A stretch of 64,000 nucleotides of DNA from Cryptomeria japonica (Eukaryota > Streptophyta > Pinopsida > Cupressales > Cupressaceae), in assembly GCF_030272615.1 (NCBI RefSeq), contig NC_081414.1:522352185-522416184 (forward strand). The letters run 5' to 3'. Shown piece after piece: positions 1 through 12,146 of this stretch (the first letter of the stretch is position 1; each line of letters starts with the position of its first letter). Below the pieces are notes generated by a model, which did not search any database, was not told where the DNA came from, and saw only the letters and a program-made list of their open reading frames with translations. Both the position numbers and the translations under genes were made by a program.

Positions 1-377
1 CTGAGTCTTAGATTTTCATTTCCAGCATCATTGAGTTTCCTAGTCAATTCATATTCATTCTTTTTTCTGTCTTCAATGTCTTTACAAAATATCATAGTCA
101 TGTCTTGCATTTCATTCCTCAAAGTCATGTTTTCTTGCCTCATCTTGCTTACAATCTCATTAAGAGTTTCCTTTTCATCATCATTACTCTGCATCTTCTC
201 ATGAAGTTCTTTTCTCTTATTTCTAGCAAAAGTGAGATTCTCATGTAGTCCTTGAATGAATTCCCCTGTAGTCCTCAAATCATCTTCAAGTTTGATATTC
301 TTCAACTTCTTTGCATCATAGTCCACAAGAACTCCTTCTAATTGCTTTCTCAAGTTTTCCATCTGTACCGGTGTCAT
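1..377 (-). CDS. Copia-0 first ORF: coiled-coil gag-like protein (partial)
   Basis: An open frame starts with ATG at 377, about 45 nt downstream (element sense) of an initiator-Met PBS, and runs without a stop off the window edge (125 codons seen). The protein is dominated by charged heptad-like helix (many Glu/Lys/Leu/Asn; e.g. ENLRKQLEGV, KETLNEIVSKMRQEN) and should form a long coiled coil. The usual Copia gag N-terminus seen in Copia-1 (MSTNYF..., UBN2 type) is absent. It resembles in style, not obviously in sequence, the coiled-coil ORF of Copia-4 at 40115-40738. I infer a structural gag-like protein of a non-autonomous Copia-derived family. What follows it lies outside the window. Confidence 0.6.
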   Translation of the reverse strand, partial: MTPVQMENLRKQLEGVLVDYDAKKLKNIKLEDDLRTTGEFIQGLHENLTFARNKRKELHEKMQSNDDEKETLNEIVSKMRQENMTLRNEMQDMTMIFCKDIEDRKKNEYELTRKLNDAGNENLRL

Positions 378-420
378 AATCTTCCTCAAGCTATTAGACT
401 TTTGAAAATAGAGGACCAGG

Positions 421-432
421 CTCTGATACCAA
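421..432 (-). other. Copia-0 primer binding site (tRNA-iMet)
   Basis: Minus strand reads TTGGTATCAGAG, complementary to the 3' end of plant initiator tRNA-Met, the primer of Ty1/Copia elements. It sits one nucleotide inside the LTR edge. Confidence 0.85.
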
Positions 433-433
433 T

Positions 434-1184
434 TGTTAGGATTAATGATAGTCCCAATGATACTGAGAGGGGGGGTGAATCAATATCTAACCAGTTAACA
501 TAATATTTAACCTTATTAAGTATTTTGCATTCCAAAATAGTGTACCAGTAAACAAGAATTAAAGTAGTAAATATGGACAGTAAAGACAACATAGAAAGCA
601 CACCATAACACAAGATGTTTAACGAGGAAACCCAGTGTGGGAAACAAATAGGTAGGATTTGTGACCCACAATATTCACTCACTGACCAATGAATGGATAT
701 TACTTACAAGAGGGGCCTGCTCACTACTCAATTACAAAAGGAAGTCTCACTTACTTAAAAAATGGATTATGAGAATCCAATATAATGTACTACTACAAAT
801 CAGCATCTGCTATGCCAAGTTTAGTACTGGTTTAAGCTCATACTATAACCATATACCCTTATACAAAATCTACCTTAATATTTTCTCATCACTTCTACCA
901 TCATATGTCCATATATCTATATCACAAAATGATTTACAAGACCTCATACATATATGAGTCTATTACAATATGCCTTGTCAGCTTTATAAAAAGATATTTA
1001 TAATTAAATATAATAAACAAAATCCTATCAGCTGGGGTGTCGGTATACATTCTTGCCGCTACCAGTGAAATGTCTGCCGGTGCCAGTGCATGCCAGTGAT
1101 TTACCAGATGAATGTCGAGTGGCTGCCTGTAGGTTTCTGGTAGGTTGCCATCAATGACAACACCATAATTTCTAACTAGAGTGT
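434..1184 (-). repeat. Copia-0 5' LTR
   Basis: Plus-strand edge TGTTAGG directly follows the PBS complement. The LTR includes the C-run hairpin (459-487) and the block GAAACCCAGTGTGGGAAA typical of the R/U5 part of Copia LTRs here (about 625-650). The outer edge near 1184 is inferred from where Gypsy-1 integrase coding resumes and from a weak match (ATTATGGTGTTGTCATTGATG in element sense) to the start of the other Copia LTRs. No target duplication can be checked because the other end is outside the window. Confidence 0.6.
459..487 (-). other. U5 C-run hairpin, Copia-0
   Basis: Arms 459-466 (GATACTGA) and 480-487 (TCAATATC) pair over 8 bp; the one non-Watson-Crick position becomes a G-U wobble in element-sense RNA. 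The loop carries the G7 run (C7 in sense). Confidence 0.65.
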
Positions 1185-1705
1185 AGAATGCCAATAGTTC
1201 GATAGGCCCAGAGAGTCCGATTCAGTTGGAGATGCCCATCTTGTCCACTATCATTGACAAATATCTTTAAAAATTTTAAAATAGTTGTATTTGGTGCCTC
1301 AACTTGACCATTGCTTTGGGGATAGTAGGGTGTTGAAAAATGTTGTTGGATGTGAAATTGTTCGCAAAGTTCACTCACTTCTTGACTTTTGAAGGGTCAT
1401 CCGTTATCAGTTATAATGCACATGGGTACTCCATATCTGCAAATAATATAATTCAAAATGAATTTAGCTATTTGCTTTCCTGTTGTGAAGGTTATCAAGA
1501 TTTCTTCAACCCATTTTGTGAAGTATTCTATAGTTGTGAGAATAAAATTATGTTAGTTGGAGGAGGTAGGGTTTATTTTCCCTACAAGATCTAATCCCCA
1601 TTGTAAAAATGGCCATGGTTATGTTATTGGCTAAAGATCTTGAGCAGGTGCATAGATCAGGTTCCCATGCTTTTGGCATTGCTTGCATCTTTGAACATAC
1701 ATGTG
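1185..1705 (-). pseudogene. Gypsy-1 integrase (broken)
   Basis: Reading the minus strand in shifting frames gives the second half of an HHCC zinc finger (CKQCQKHGNLIYAPAQDL, about 1685-1630), the core segment PWPFLQWGLDLVGKI with the first catalytic Asp, ITDNG with the second Asp, and PYYPQSNGQVE with the catalytic Glu, followed by RTLWAYRT. These are standard Ty3/Gypsy integrase landmarks. The frame is broken by several stops and shifts and ends where the Copia-0 LTR is inserted (about 1184). In an intact element it would insert the cDNA; here it is dead. Confidence 0.85.
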
Positions 1706-2560
1706 ATGGCATGTCTAAAATAACTTTCACTTTCTCTGGATCAATCTCAATGCCGCGATTGTATACAATGAAGCCCAAGAGTTTTTTGGATGTTACTCCG
1801 AAGACACATTTTTTTGGATTGAGTCTTACATTGAATTGCTCAAGTATATTAAATATCTTAGCCAGTATGTCTAGATAACTATCCCTTGTGTTGGATTTTG
1901 CTAACAAATCATCTACATAGTTCTCCATGATTGTGTGTATCATGTCATGGAACAAGGTGGTAATTTCCCTTTGATAAGTGGCACCTACATTTTTAAGGCC
2001 AAATGGAATCACATTCCATCAATATGTTCCCCATGGATAAGTGAATGTTGTTTTAGGTTGGTGTTTTTGTGCAATTTTGATTTGATTATAACCAGAAAAA
2101 CCATCCATGAGTGATAGCATTTAATTTCCATCTATCAAGTCCACTATCGTGTCTATGTTAGGGAGTGGAAAGTCATCTTTTGGGCAAGCCTTGTTGAGAT
2201 CTTTGAAGTTGGTGCAGATCCTGATACCTCCAGTATGCTTGGATACTGGGACTAGATTTCAACATAGTCTATGGGCCTAATGAAACCCACATCTAACAAT
2301 TTTTGTAGATCAATTTTGACTAACAAGGCTATGTAAGGGTGCATCTTTCTAAGCTTCTACTTATATGGTTTTACTCTTGAAAGTAATGGAAAATGATGTA
2401 AAACCAATTCAGGATCTAATTTAGGCATATCTGCATAAGACCATGAAAAATTGATTGGTCTTTGCTTAAATAATTGGATAAATTTCTCTTTTTCTATTGG
2501 ATCTAGGGACTTTGCGAGGCAAATTTACCAACTTTCTCAGCATCACCGATGCTGATTTCC
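1706..2560 (-). pseudogene. Gypsy-1 reverse transcriptase (broken)
   Basis: The minus strand encodes RT fingers/palm landmarks: GGIRICTNFKDLNKACPKDD, SLMDGFSGYNQI, IPFGLKNVGATYQ and the catalytic YVDDLLAKS (about 1920-1895). The YVDD box and the neighbouring protease type point to the Tat/Ogre side of Ty3/Gypsy. RT stops at VKVILDMP (about 1706) and is followed immediately by the integrase zinc finger, so RNase H and the RT connection have been lost by an internal deletion. Upstream frames contain several stops. Confidence 0.85.
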
Positions 2561-3041
2561 TTAGTTTCTCCTACCAATAATAATGATTTTGATTTTTCTT
2601 CATCAATAGGAAGAGCATCCATTATGTTATGAGGAATGTGTTTTTCTTCATTATCATTGTCTTGATTAGGAGAGGAGCTTGCTTCTCTGAAATAGTAGTT
2701 TTGTCTAGATCTATTGAAAAGCCAACCTTGTGATCATCATAAGGGAGTCCATCCCTTGCACCCAAGAATTCAGCTATGGCTTCATCATTTTGAAACCAAT
2801 CTAATTGTGGCTTTCATTTTTGCGCCCAATCAATCAAATATAGATGTTTAAGGGGTAAGGCTTTGTTCCCTATTGTCGTAGAAGATCTTGATACCATGCA
2901 TACCTAGTTATGACCTGATATGTCCTTATCATAAATTGGTGGTGGGTTATCTTCATTATCAGATGGGAATTCATAGTCATGAGAATCCATGACACTTTCT
3001 ATGTATGTTTCACTTTCTAATGCTATGTCACTCATCTCCTC

Positions 3042-3890
3042 TTATTCTTGTAAATGAGTTTTTTGCAGATTAGTGGATCTTCTTTGTATTGTGAATACCC
3101 TTCTTAAGCCTGGTATCATTCTTTGTAGTCTTTCTTCATTTGACTCAAATGGAGGAGATGGAGTTATTTCCCTTGGCAAAAGTATTGACAACAACCAAGG
3201 ATTTGGCTCATTTGTTGGTGTTAAGCCTATATCTGCTATCATATTTTCTTGTGTAGATGTTTCAGGTATTGTACTGCTAGATGACTCTATGCTAGTTTCT
3301 TGTAGAAGTTGCCTCATGTCTTCAACATATGATTCCATAATAGGAGATGTTGGTTCTCTCCTTCTTTTATGAGATGAAGAGGAAAATACTCTTGTTGATG
3401 ACTGATTTTGAGGTATGTATTCTAAGGGTAACCTAGGCTTGTTCAATATATCTAATGTACGTTGCCTAGCATCTATTATTTGTGGTACATGTTTATATCC
3501 CAAACCTTGATTCTTTGGGTTTTCATGTGGCAAAACAAGTTCTAATCTTTCTTTCTTTTGTAGTCCCAATCTTGTGGTGCCATCATACCCGTGTTTTTGT
3601 AACATCTTGAAGTCATTGCCATAGTGATGTATAGGTAACCTAGGTATGGTCATGTCATCTTCTTCTCTGTATATCCAGTGATTGACATCTTCACTTAGAG
3701 ATTCTTCTTGTAAGTCTCCCCATATAATGAAAGAGCATGAATCTGAGTACTTCATTATCTCTTTTCCTTTATTTTGCTTCATTGTTGTGTTCTGAGGCTT
3801 CCCAAAAGTCCTGGGAGAAAAAGATGATTGTTTGTCATTTGAGGTACTCAAAATGGAATATTCTCCACAACCAACTTCCTTAATTTGCAA
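3042..3890 (-). pseudogene. Gypsy-1 protease-RT linker with G-patch-like motif
   Basis: A 282-codon open frame lies between protease and RT. Residues about 96-132 fit a G-patch (MLQKHGYDG...LGL...NPKNQGLGY), a glycine-rich RNA-binding motif also found downstream of protease in some retroviruses and plant Gypsy elements. The rest is Ser/Thr/Pro/Glu-rich linker. After a stop at 3042 the same polyprotein continues in other frames (2570-3040) with acidic text such as NEDNPPPIYDKDISG before RT begins. I infer this is part of the pol polyprotein rather than a separate gene. Confidence 0.6.
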
Positions 3891-3920
3891 AGAAGATGTG
3901 GTTGGTTTATTTTTCTCTAT

Positions 3921-4418
3921 TTATATGATTGATAATGATTGCATTTGTAAGTGAAGTGGGGCTTCTTGATATTTTGGTACTTGATTGTCTGTGCTTGCCC
4001 TTAAATAATTACAGTGTTGAAAAGGGTTTGGCTCACCATGGACAGTGATCTCTATGCCATTGTATGGGAGCTTCACACATTGGTGAAAAGTTGATGGTAT
4101 TTCTTGCATGGTATGTATCCATGGGTGACCTAATAGCATATTGTACCCCAATTCTCTTTCTAGGACTTGAAAGGTGATGTCTGTTGTAATTGGCCCCACT
4201 TGTACTAGTAAAGTCACCACACCCTTAGAAGGGTGTTCCTCGTCATCATAGGCTTTGATATTGATTCTCTTAGTAGAATCAATATAATGTTTAGAATATC
4301 CCAAAGCTTTGATCAAATGTAGTGTGCATATGTTAAGGCCAACTCCACCATCTATAAGCACTCTTCGAACCTTCTTTCGGTGAACCAAAACTTCTAAGTG
4401 CAATGGATCATTATGCAT
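3921..4418 (-). pseudogene. Gypsy-1 aspartic protease
   Basis: A 165-codon frame contains RVLIDGGVGLNIC (catalytic Asp in a DGG context), then LGYNMLLGHPWIH, the second conserved protease strand, and VKLPYNGIEITVHGE. This arrangement matches Tat/Ogre/Athila-type Gypsy proteases. The domain is complete and its catalytic Asp is present, but it is separated by stops from gag (4440) and from the linker (3890), so the polyprotein can no longer be made. Confidence 0.8.
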
Positions 4419-4439
4419 GGGCCGGTCTGTAGGTACATC

Positions 4440-7246
4440 CTATTTTGTGAATGTGACCTTTGAAGCTGCTAAGTTTCCAACCATGGATTGGAATGTGTTC
4501 TCATCAATATCTCTAGCAACTACTAAATCTTGTAAGGCTTTGTCAAGGACTGCCTTATGAGCCGACAAGATGCACAGTAACTCAAATAATGAAATTTGGG
4601 CTGGAGTTAGCTTCAACTGATCCACCATATTGTAGTTGCTAGTTGTTGAAGGGGGATTTGAAGCTACCCCTTGTAATGTGACCTTTGATCTTCTAGTGAT
4701 GAGAGGGTAGTCTCTGTTTGTGGGATTTATTGTGATTTTTTCCACCATTTCATCTCATGTGCTTAGTGTGTTTATGGCATAGTCGAGTGCGACATTGCTA
4801 TAGTTGGCAGGTATTGTTTTGTGCATTGGAACTAGAAGCCTTTCCTTTGTCATGTTTGATGAAAGGGTCCTTAAAAATGGTATGGTACATGTTTGGTGCC
4901 TTATTGGTATCCATAGTAATGTCACCTTGGTCAATGAGATCTTGGATGAGGTTTTTCAATTTGTAGCAACTTGTTGTCTTGTGACCCTTATTGCGGCGAC
5001 ACACACAAAAATCATTGTCATTCCACCAAGCGGGCTTGAATGGACCTAGTTCATATGGTCTAGCTTCTTGTAAAGTTATGGCATTGCTTTGTATCAATGT
5101 TTTGAGTGCTGATTCAATAGGTTCACCAACGGGTGTAAATATTCTTTTGGGTATGTTTTCCCTTGGTGGCCTTGGATTTTTTGAATGTAGTGCATTGGTG
5201 TTGTTTGTCTGAGAGTGGTTCTTACTGCCAAAATTAGCTAGTCCTTATAGAGATACTGCTGGTTGAGCTCTGTTTACAACACATGCATCAACAACTCCAT
5301 CATTTATGACATTTTTGTTCCTAGGCCAAAATTTTGGCTTTTCATTGTTTGTACTAGTGGTTGGTCCACTATCCTTGTGGTGTTTCAGTATCCCTTGTTC
5401 TAACAAGCCTCTCTCACACTTGATGTCTTTTTATGTTATGTCTTTAAAATTGTTTAGGCATTGCATTTGCAATGGATACTTAATTGGAGGCACAAGATTT
5501 TTATTGAAAATGTTTGCTTTCTTAGCTTCAGGGATGTGACTAAGGCATCTGCAGTATAAGCCCCTCCATCTTTGCAATAACATGGTGAAAGTTTTACTTT
5601 CTTTTTGCTTTGTTGAACATAAATCCATTAAGGTAACCAAATTATCTATGTTGAATGCAAAGTTGCATATGAATAACTTAGCCAATTCTCCCCATGAAGT
5701 AATTCTGGGTGGAAGGTGTGAAAATCATTCCAATGTTATCCCTCCAAGACTTTTGGAAAATAGCCTCATTAAGTATGTATCATCGTGGGATACTTCAATA
5801 CATGTTGTGAAGAATTCTCTGACATGGTCTTAAGGATCACCTTTCCCTCTATACTTGTGGAACCTTAAAGTTTAAAAATGCAAGGGAAATGGTGGCATGT
5901 ATAACTTTCTATCAAAAGGATACAGACGGAGGTCCTCTATTATGTAGCTCTTTTTATCATCAACTTCTTGCATATTGGACATTTGATTTTGAAGATTCTC
6001 CATTTGTTGAGTCAGGATCTCTATTTGGGTCAATGGTGCACTGACTTGATAAGTATTTCCCATAAAAGGGATAGTGTTGGAGTATCTTGGAGCTCGCTGA
6101 AATGTGGAATGCCCATGTAATTGTGTACCATGAATCCCATTGGGTGGTGTAAAGTATGCAAATTGTGGACTTACATTTGGTTGAGCTGAGCTAGTTGTCC
6201 CTTGATTCACATTCTGGCTACTGTAGGTGGAACCAACTGAAATTGAGGGTTGAGTTATATTTGTCAAAGTAGCGTTATGAGCCATTGTAGCTTGCATTGT
6301 CACATTGGGTGTTGTCAGAGATGTAACATTGGTACTTGTTGATGCCACTGTTGACTCTATTGAGGTTGTAGCCATATGGGTACTTTGAAATATACCTTGT
6401 GTTGATGTAGCAACTATTGCTTGAGTCTACATAGAAATAGTTATTTGAGGTAAATTTTGATTCAATGTCACTCCTAGCGGTAATATCATTGAAATATCTA
6501 CCCCTGGAGGTAACTTGGCCCCATTTTGGACTAAGAGAGTGAGATATCTATCTCTATCATTGTTGATTAGAGCATTAGGAATCATAAGTACTACTGGATC
6601 TTGTTGGGCTACCTCCAATTCTTCTTTGGTCAGACTATGATGTATTGTATCAAGAGAAGGCATCCTATTTGTGTTTGTTGACAAGGTTGTGGCTCTCCGA
6701 CCCTATGCCTATTGTTACAATTTGTACTAACTTCCGAGCGTCATCATCTATGACAACTTGGACTATGTCGTATTGGTCTTGATCAACTATCAATTCCTTA
6801 GCAAGGATATTCAAACCATCAATTATTTCTAATTGAATGTTGTTTGGCCCAAGATCAGGTTGCTCAAATGGGAATTTATCATTTCCTTTTAGACCCATAT
6901 GTTGAAGACTACAATGTGGACTATGCAGACCCTAGGAATGATTGAAACTTTTCTTTTTTGAAGAATATTAACAAGGATTCAAAAATGCTACTATGGTGTT
7001 TTCTACCAATTGTCTAATGGCTTCTTTTTGAGCTGCTCTTTGTATCTTTTCCCTTAGCTTCTCATCAAGATGAACAAACTTCCGGATTTCATCATCTATG
7101 ATTACCTCAACTGTGTCATATTGGGCACAATTAACTCTTACTTCCAAAGCAAGGCTATCCAAACCATCGATTATTTCCAATTGGTCATTGTCTGGCCCAA
7201 GATTGGGTTGTTCGAATGGAACTTCGTCATCTCCTCTAATACCCAT
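4440..7246 (-). pseudogene. Gypsy-1 gag (fragmented, with internal duplication)
   Basis: Minus-strand pieces in order from 7246: two copies of a 58-residue block (7246-7072 and 6898-6724; both contain FEQP, LGP and LEIIDGL), a Ser/Thr/Pro/Gln-rich stretch (6684-5872) ending in a short coiled coil (TQIEILTQQMENLQNQMSNMQ), the capsid-like helix region (5685-5431, e.g. FTMLLQRWRGLYCRCLSHIP), and a degenerate zinc knuckle (FCVCRRNKGHKTTSCY, about 5010-4965) before the protease. The pieces lie in different frames with many stops. Gag would have formed the particle. The start at 7246 is the first ATG of the duplicated block. Confidence 0.75.
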
Positions 7247-7819
7247 GGACTTAGGTATGGTTCCTATACTCTAATGTAACACTAAATTTTAAATGAGTGA
7301 ATGGAAAATTGATGAAATGACTTGTGCAAGGACTTTGTGATGATTCTAATCATAAATTGAATGCCTAGGATCTAAGATCACTTGAAAGTAACATGTATAT
7401 CATCTTTGAATTTGTGCAAAGGTTTGGATTTGATTTTGATGTTTATGTTGACACTTAACTTTGTTGAGGTTTGTTTGATCTTGTTGAACATGGAAACTTT
7501 GTTAAGGTTTTGATTGATCTTGTTGAACACTGAAACTTGACTTTGTTGAGGTTTTGTTTTGTTTCCTACAATGTTTGAATTTGACAAAGTGTAGCAAAGG
7601 ACACAATAGTCACGCCAAAAGAATAAAACCATGAAAAGAACACTTGTTTAAGGAATTTTTTCAAATCAACATGAATGCTGGGATCTTTCTCAAGATCTCA
7701 TTTTGTTTTCAATATATTTGGGGTAATTCGATATCACATCAAGCAGACTCTCCTAAGGTCAAAAGGTTAGAAGTATTACCACAACCCACATCTTGATACT
7801 CCATCAACTCAAACAACCG
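7247..7819 (-). other. Gypsy-1 untranslated leader with tandem repeat
   Basis: The stretch between gag and LTR holds no convincing ORF. A 39-bp unit beginning ACTTTGTTGAGG is repeated imperfectly at 7458, 7496 and 7540 (last copy partial). No canonical TGG-initiated PBS is obvious next to the LTR; the minus strand just inside it reads CGGTTGTTTGAG. Confidence 0.5.
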
Positions 7820-10800
7820 TGTCACACCCTAGGGTGCGCCCGTTCTTTTTCCTTTTTCTGGAAATTAGACCAAAGAAGATTGCTCCTCAATTGGCCTGTT
7901 ATCCTGGGAGATATATGGTGAGTGTCTTGGGGGAGAATTCTTCCCCACCCTTGCACTGTGATAAACAAGTATCTGGTTACTGACTCATCCGAGCTTCTAA
8001 TTTCTATGGTGTTTAGACAGGGTTCCATTTGAGTGGTCACAATCAGTAGCATTTTACACTCCATTGAGGGAGGTCTCCCAGTCTGTAGAGGTCACTCTCT
8101 ACAAATTTTAACATACCATATAGCCACAGAGGGAGGCATGACACCATTGTAATAGCATGTAACACTCATCACATATGATTTTCATCACATACACATTTAT
8201 TTATAGTGGCTTGGATTACTTGGCTTTAGCCATTGCAACTTGGGTTGTTCCCTTCTCAACGACCCCCTAAACGAAACTCGGGAAGGCAAACCCTCTAAAG
8301 GATGTAATTGCAAGAAATAAATGAAAGTATGAAAGAAGAGAGTCTGGATTTTTGATCACCCATTGAAGGGGAGAGCATAATACCTATCCCTTCAAAAACA
8401 CGTAAAACAAGGATTATTTTTAACCCTTTATTGCAATGATTTTGTAACCTATTTGGAGATGTTTCTCCAAAAAAGCATGGGGTTTAGTTTTAACTTTCAT
8501 TGCAATTATGAAAAAGAAGACAAGTTTGTTTGTGGTTTATTTTATTAGCACCAAATTGAAGTGTTTCTAAGCTACCCTTGTAAAAAATGATGTCAGTAAG
8601 CACATGGTGGGCTATCCAACCTAATTTTCCAATTTCAGAGCTTTGTCTTTTTACAGACAAAAAGAAATTCTAATAAAAACCAGAACTAAACTAAAACAGA
8701 ATGAAAAAAACCTAATCTAACAATTGCAACTTACCTACTGAGAAAATGCGAATTGATGCAAGATCAATTATGAATTGATATACCATCAATTATGAATTAT
8801 TGTTTAAGCAATTGCAATGTGATGATTGATCAATTGTGAATTGATATAAGATCAGTTGCTCATCAGTAAATTTTTTTTTTTTTGGAATTTTAAGAAACAA
8901 TAGAAAAAGATAGAAGATAGAAGATAGAAGGATTATTCTACAATGATATTATCCCACACCACTTGAGCTATCACATCAATGTCATCATAAAATTTGTACT
9001 TGGCTAAGAAATGATGGATATTTATGTGATATTGATCAATCTCCTCTTTTTCTTCGATTTCACAAAGCTCACTTTCTTCCTTTAAGAGCCTTTGATACAT
9101 CCTTTGTTGTCTCCTATGTTGTTTTTCCTTCCTTGCACCTGAAATTCAGAATCTCACCTTTCTTGCCATTGAATTAGATACATTTTAAATGCAGAAACTA
9201 AAATTTCCAAAATTTAATGAAATTTCTTGGTTATGTGCGCACGACTAGATAATGACAAAATGACATAAGAAAAATTAATTTTTCAAATTCCCAAGGCAAT
9301 TGCAAACTATTTTTGCAATTACGATGTAGGAAATGATCAATTGCAGTGTAATATGCTATCAATTGTGGTGCAATATTGTCAAACACAATTTTTTGCTTAA
9401 GCAATTGTAGTATCAAGATCTCCTTTTGAGTACAGACCTACATAATCAATTTAAATAGACAATTGAACTTAGCATGTTTTCACGTCAGGTTCACGAAATG
9501 AATCTAGGGGCAAAATAACTGTAAATTTCATAATCAGATATCAAAGAGCGAATCACAACTCTAATCTAATTAATATTACTCCTAAATTACAATGGAATTA
9601 TGCAAAATCAATTTAAACGAAAGAAAGATCTATCTAAAACTCCCTCAATTGACATAGCAAGGCTTCCATTGCTTTTCTCCATTATTGTTGATTTAGGTGA
9701 CTCTTAGGTATTGTACTGATTTCCTACATAAGATGGACAATAGCTTTGAAGACTGTGATTCTAGCTTGAATTGATAAAATAGGTTGAATTATAGATTTTC
9801 AATACAAAGGGGGTGAGAAATAGAACTCAGGTGTTGATTGATAAATAACTAATTTAGATTGATCAGTTAACAGAGTTGTTTGATTTGTTAACTCAATAGA
9901 TTGGAGAGTGATCTAAATAGATTGTCTAGTAAACTCAATTGATTGATCAGTAGACTAAATTGACTAGCTAGTTGACTGGATTGATTAGGGAGATGACTGA
10001 TTAGATGGATTAGTCAGAAAAAGGTGATTGAGAGTTAAAAAGGATGATTGATGAGTTAATTGAGTTAACTGATTTGAATAATTTGTTCTAATTTTAGCAT
10101 GTGTTGTAGGATTTCAAAATTGAATTTGATCCTCATTTTCAATTTGGATTTGAATTTGGACTTTCGAATGTTGAAATGCACATGAAACTAATTGAAATTC
10201 AGATTCAGTGAAATGTGAATTTGGAGGAAATGAAACTAATTGGAAACAAAATTTGGGAGAAATGAAATTAGATGGAATTAATTGGAATTATAATTTGGGG
10301 AATTGGAGGAATTTAAATAATTTAAATGAAATAATTTAAACTTAAGAAATTGAATTAGTTAAATAATAAATATTATTTAACTAAGGAAAAGGTTGCAATT
10401 TATTAAATAATTGATATTTAATTTATAATTGAGATAGGGTTAATTAATTAGAATGATGCAAAAGTTTGGACAATTAATAATGATTTGAATTGATTAGAAG
10501 AATAGGTTAGTTATGTGGAGTAGAAATTAGGAATCATCAAAACAAGATAAGTAGATCAAAACATTAAACATGATAGCTCAATCATAAGAAAACTCATTGA
10601 AATGAACCTAATTCTAAAGCACATTCAATAGAGGTATGGAAACAAAGCATTCAAGAGTAAAATTATGCAAACCAGATGTAGAGTTGAATACTTCTTCCAT
10701 GCGGCTCCATTGTTGTTCTTTCCTCTTCAATAGTTTTGTGGATCTCACCTACAAGTGCTCACACAATTGAAAGCAAAAAGGCTCAAGAGTACTAGAAACG

Positions 10801-11859
10801 AAGGTTCGGTAAATTGATAGAAAATTCAGACCCAGGTTTGATTGAAAAACATCCAATTTATAGAAGAATTGAAGAAATGAGCAAACTAGCATGAAAGAGA
10901 TTCGAATAGAAATTCAAATCAAGAATAGCAAAGTTATGACATGTTGCTATGCAAAGAGGCTTATGACAATTTTATGACAGATTTTATGACAAATTTCCAT
11001 GTCAAGACAAGTTCTATGACAAATTGCTATGTCAAGACAAGACTCTATGACAAATTGCTATGTCAAGACAAGACTCTATGACAAATTGCTATGTCAAGAG
11101 TATGACACATGAAGCACACAAATAGGGAGAACTAGAGACAAGATAATTAGGTGGAAATTGCAATTAGGAAATTAGAAAATAGGTGGAATTTAAGAATTAG
11201 TAAATAATGAAATTGATGAAAATTTAGAAATTAGGAAATAATGAAATTAGAAATTAGGTAAATTAATTAATAATTTGTCATTTATTAATTAATTCACAAA
11301 GAGGAATAATTAGCCAATTAAATGAACATTTAATTGTAACAAGAAGAATTAGGATAAATAAATAATTTATTAATCCTAGAGGGAAAATGCCAAACAAGAT
11401 TAAATAAATAAATCATAAAACCTTGGAAGATGAATTAGAAATGCAAGGATGACAATTAGATCTTGATGATAGATAATTAATGTCGATTCGATCATGATTT
11501 TGAATTGATAAATGACTAGTGTTGATAAATGATTTGATTAAGATTGGTTGACAAAAATCAATGACAAATTGACCAAATTGACATGATTGAAAAGGACAAG
11601 GATCGATGACGAATCAATCGCAATATGACAAGATTGACAAGGACAAAGATCGACCAAAATCATGATTGTTGTCGACAAGACCAAATTCGAAAGCGAGACA
11701 AATGAAGAATACAGAAGAATGACTCGATGCTCGCAAATGATAAAGATCAAGTGCATGACATAGGAGAAATGTTAATGCGACGCAAAAACCTAAAATGAGG
11801 CAATGCGTAAATGTTAAAGTATGACCTCGCAAGCGTTTGACCATTTTTAGGTGTCTACA
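7820..11859 (-). repeat. Gypsy-1 5' LTR (long, putative)
   Basis: The plus strand starts TGTCACACC at 7820 next to the gag leader and ends GGTGTCTACA at 11859, giving TGT...ACA inverted ends. In element sense it starts TGTAGACACC. A length of about 4 kb suits Tat/Ogre-type elements. The interior is AT-rich with no real ORFs, TCAATTGATC-like repeats (8750-9420, 9840-10080) and a 31-bp tandem array (10985-11100). The 3' partner LTR is outside the window, so the boundaries rest on ends and context only. Confidence 0.5.
10985..11100. repeat. 31-bp tandem array
   Basis: Four consecutive units starting TATGACAAAT at 10985, 11015, 11046 and 11077. Units two and three are identical (TATGACAAATTGCTATGTCA then AGACAAGACTC); the first is diverged and the last is cut short. 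Confidence 0.9.
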
Positions 11860-12113
11860 AGTTAAATAAAAAATTAAAGAATTACTTAATTAAATAGACG
11901 AATAATTAGTGTAAGATCAATGAGACATTTTTAGGTGTCTACAAAAAAGAACTTCCTATTTAAACATGTGCTTACTCATTTACTTGTATGAATAAATATT
12001 TATGATTTATAAAATCTATGTTGTTAGAATGAACTAATTTGGTAAAATAAAAAGAAGTCATTGTGTTTACACAGTGAGTGTATATTTTCATAAAAATATA
12101 CACACACATATAT

Positions 12114-12146
<33 letters not shown>

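Noticed and set aside
661-1194. Small ORFs on both strands in the Copia-0 LTR
   Set aside because: They lie in LTR DNA between a clear PBS and interrupted integrase.
10985-11100. Regular 31-bp repeats resembling a CRISPR array
   Set aside because: Units are directly adjacent without spacers and lie in plant LTR DNA.
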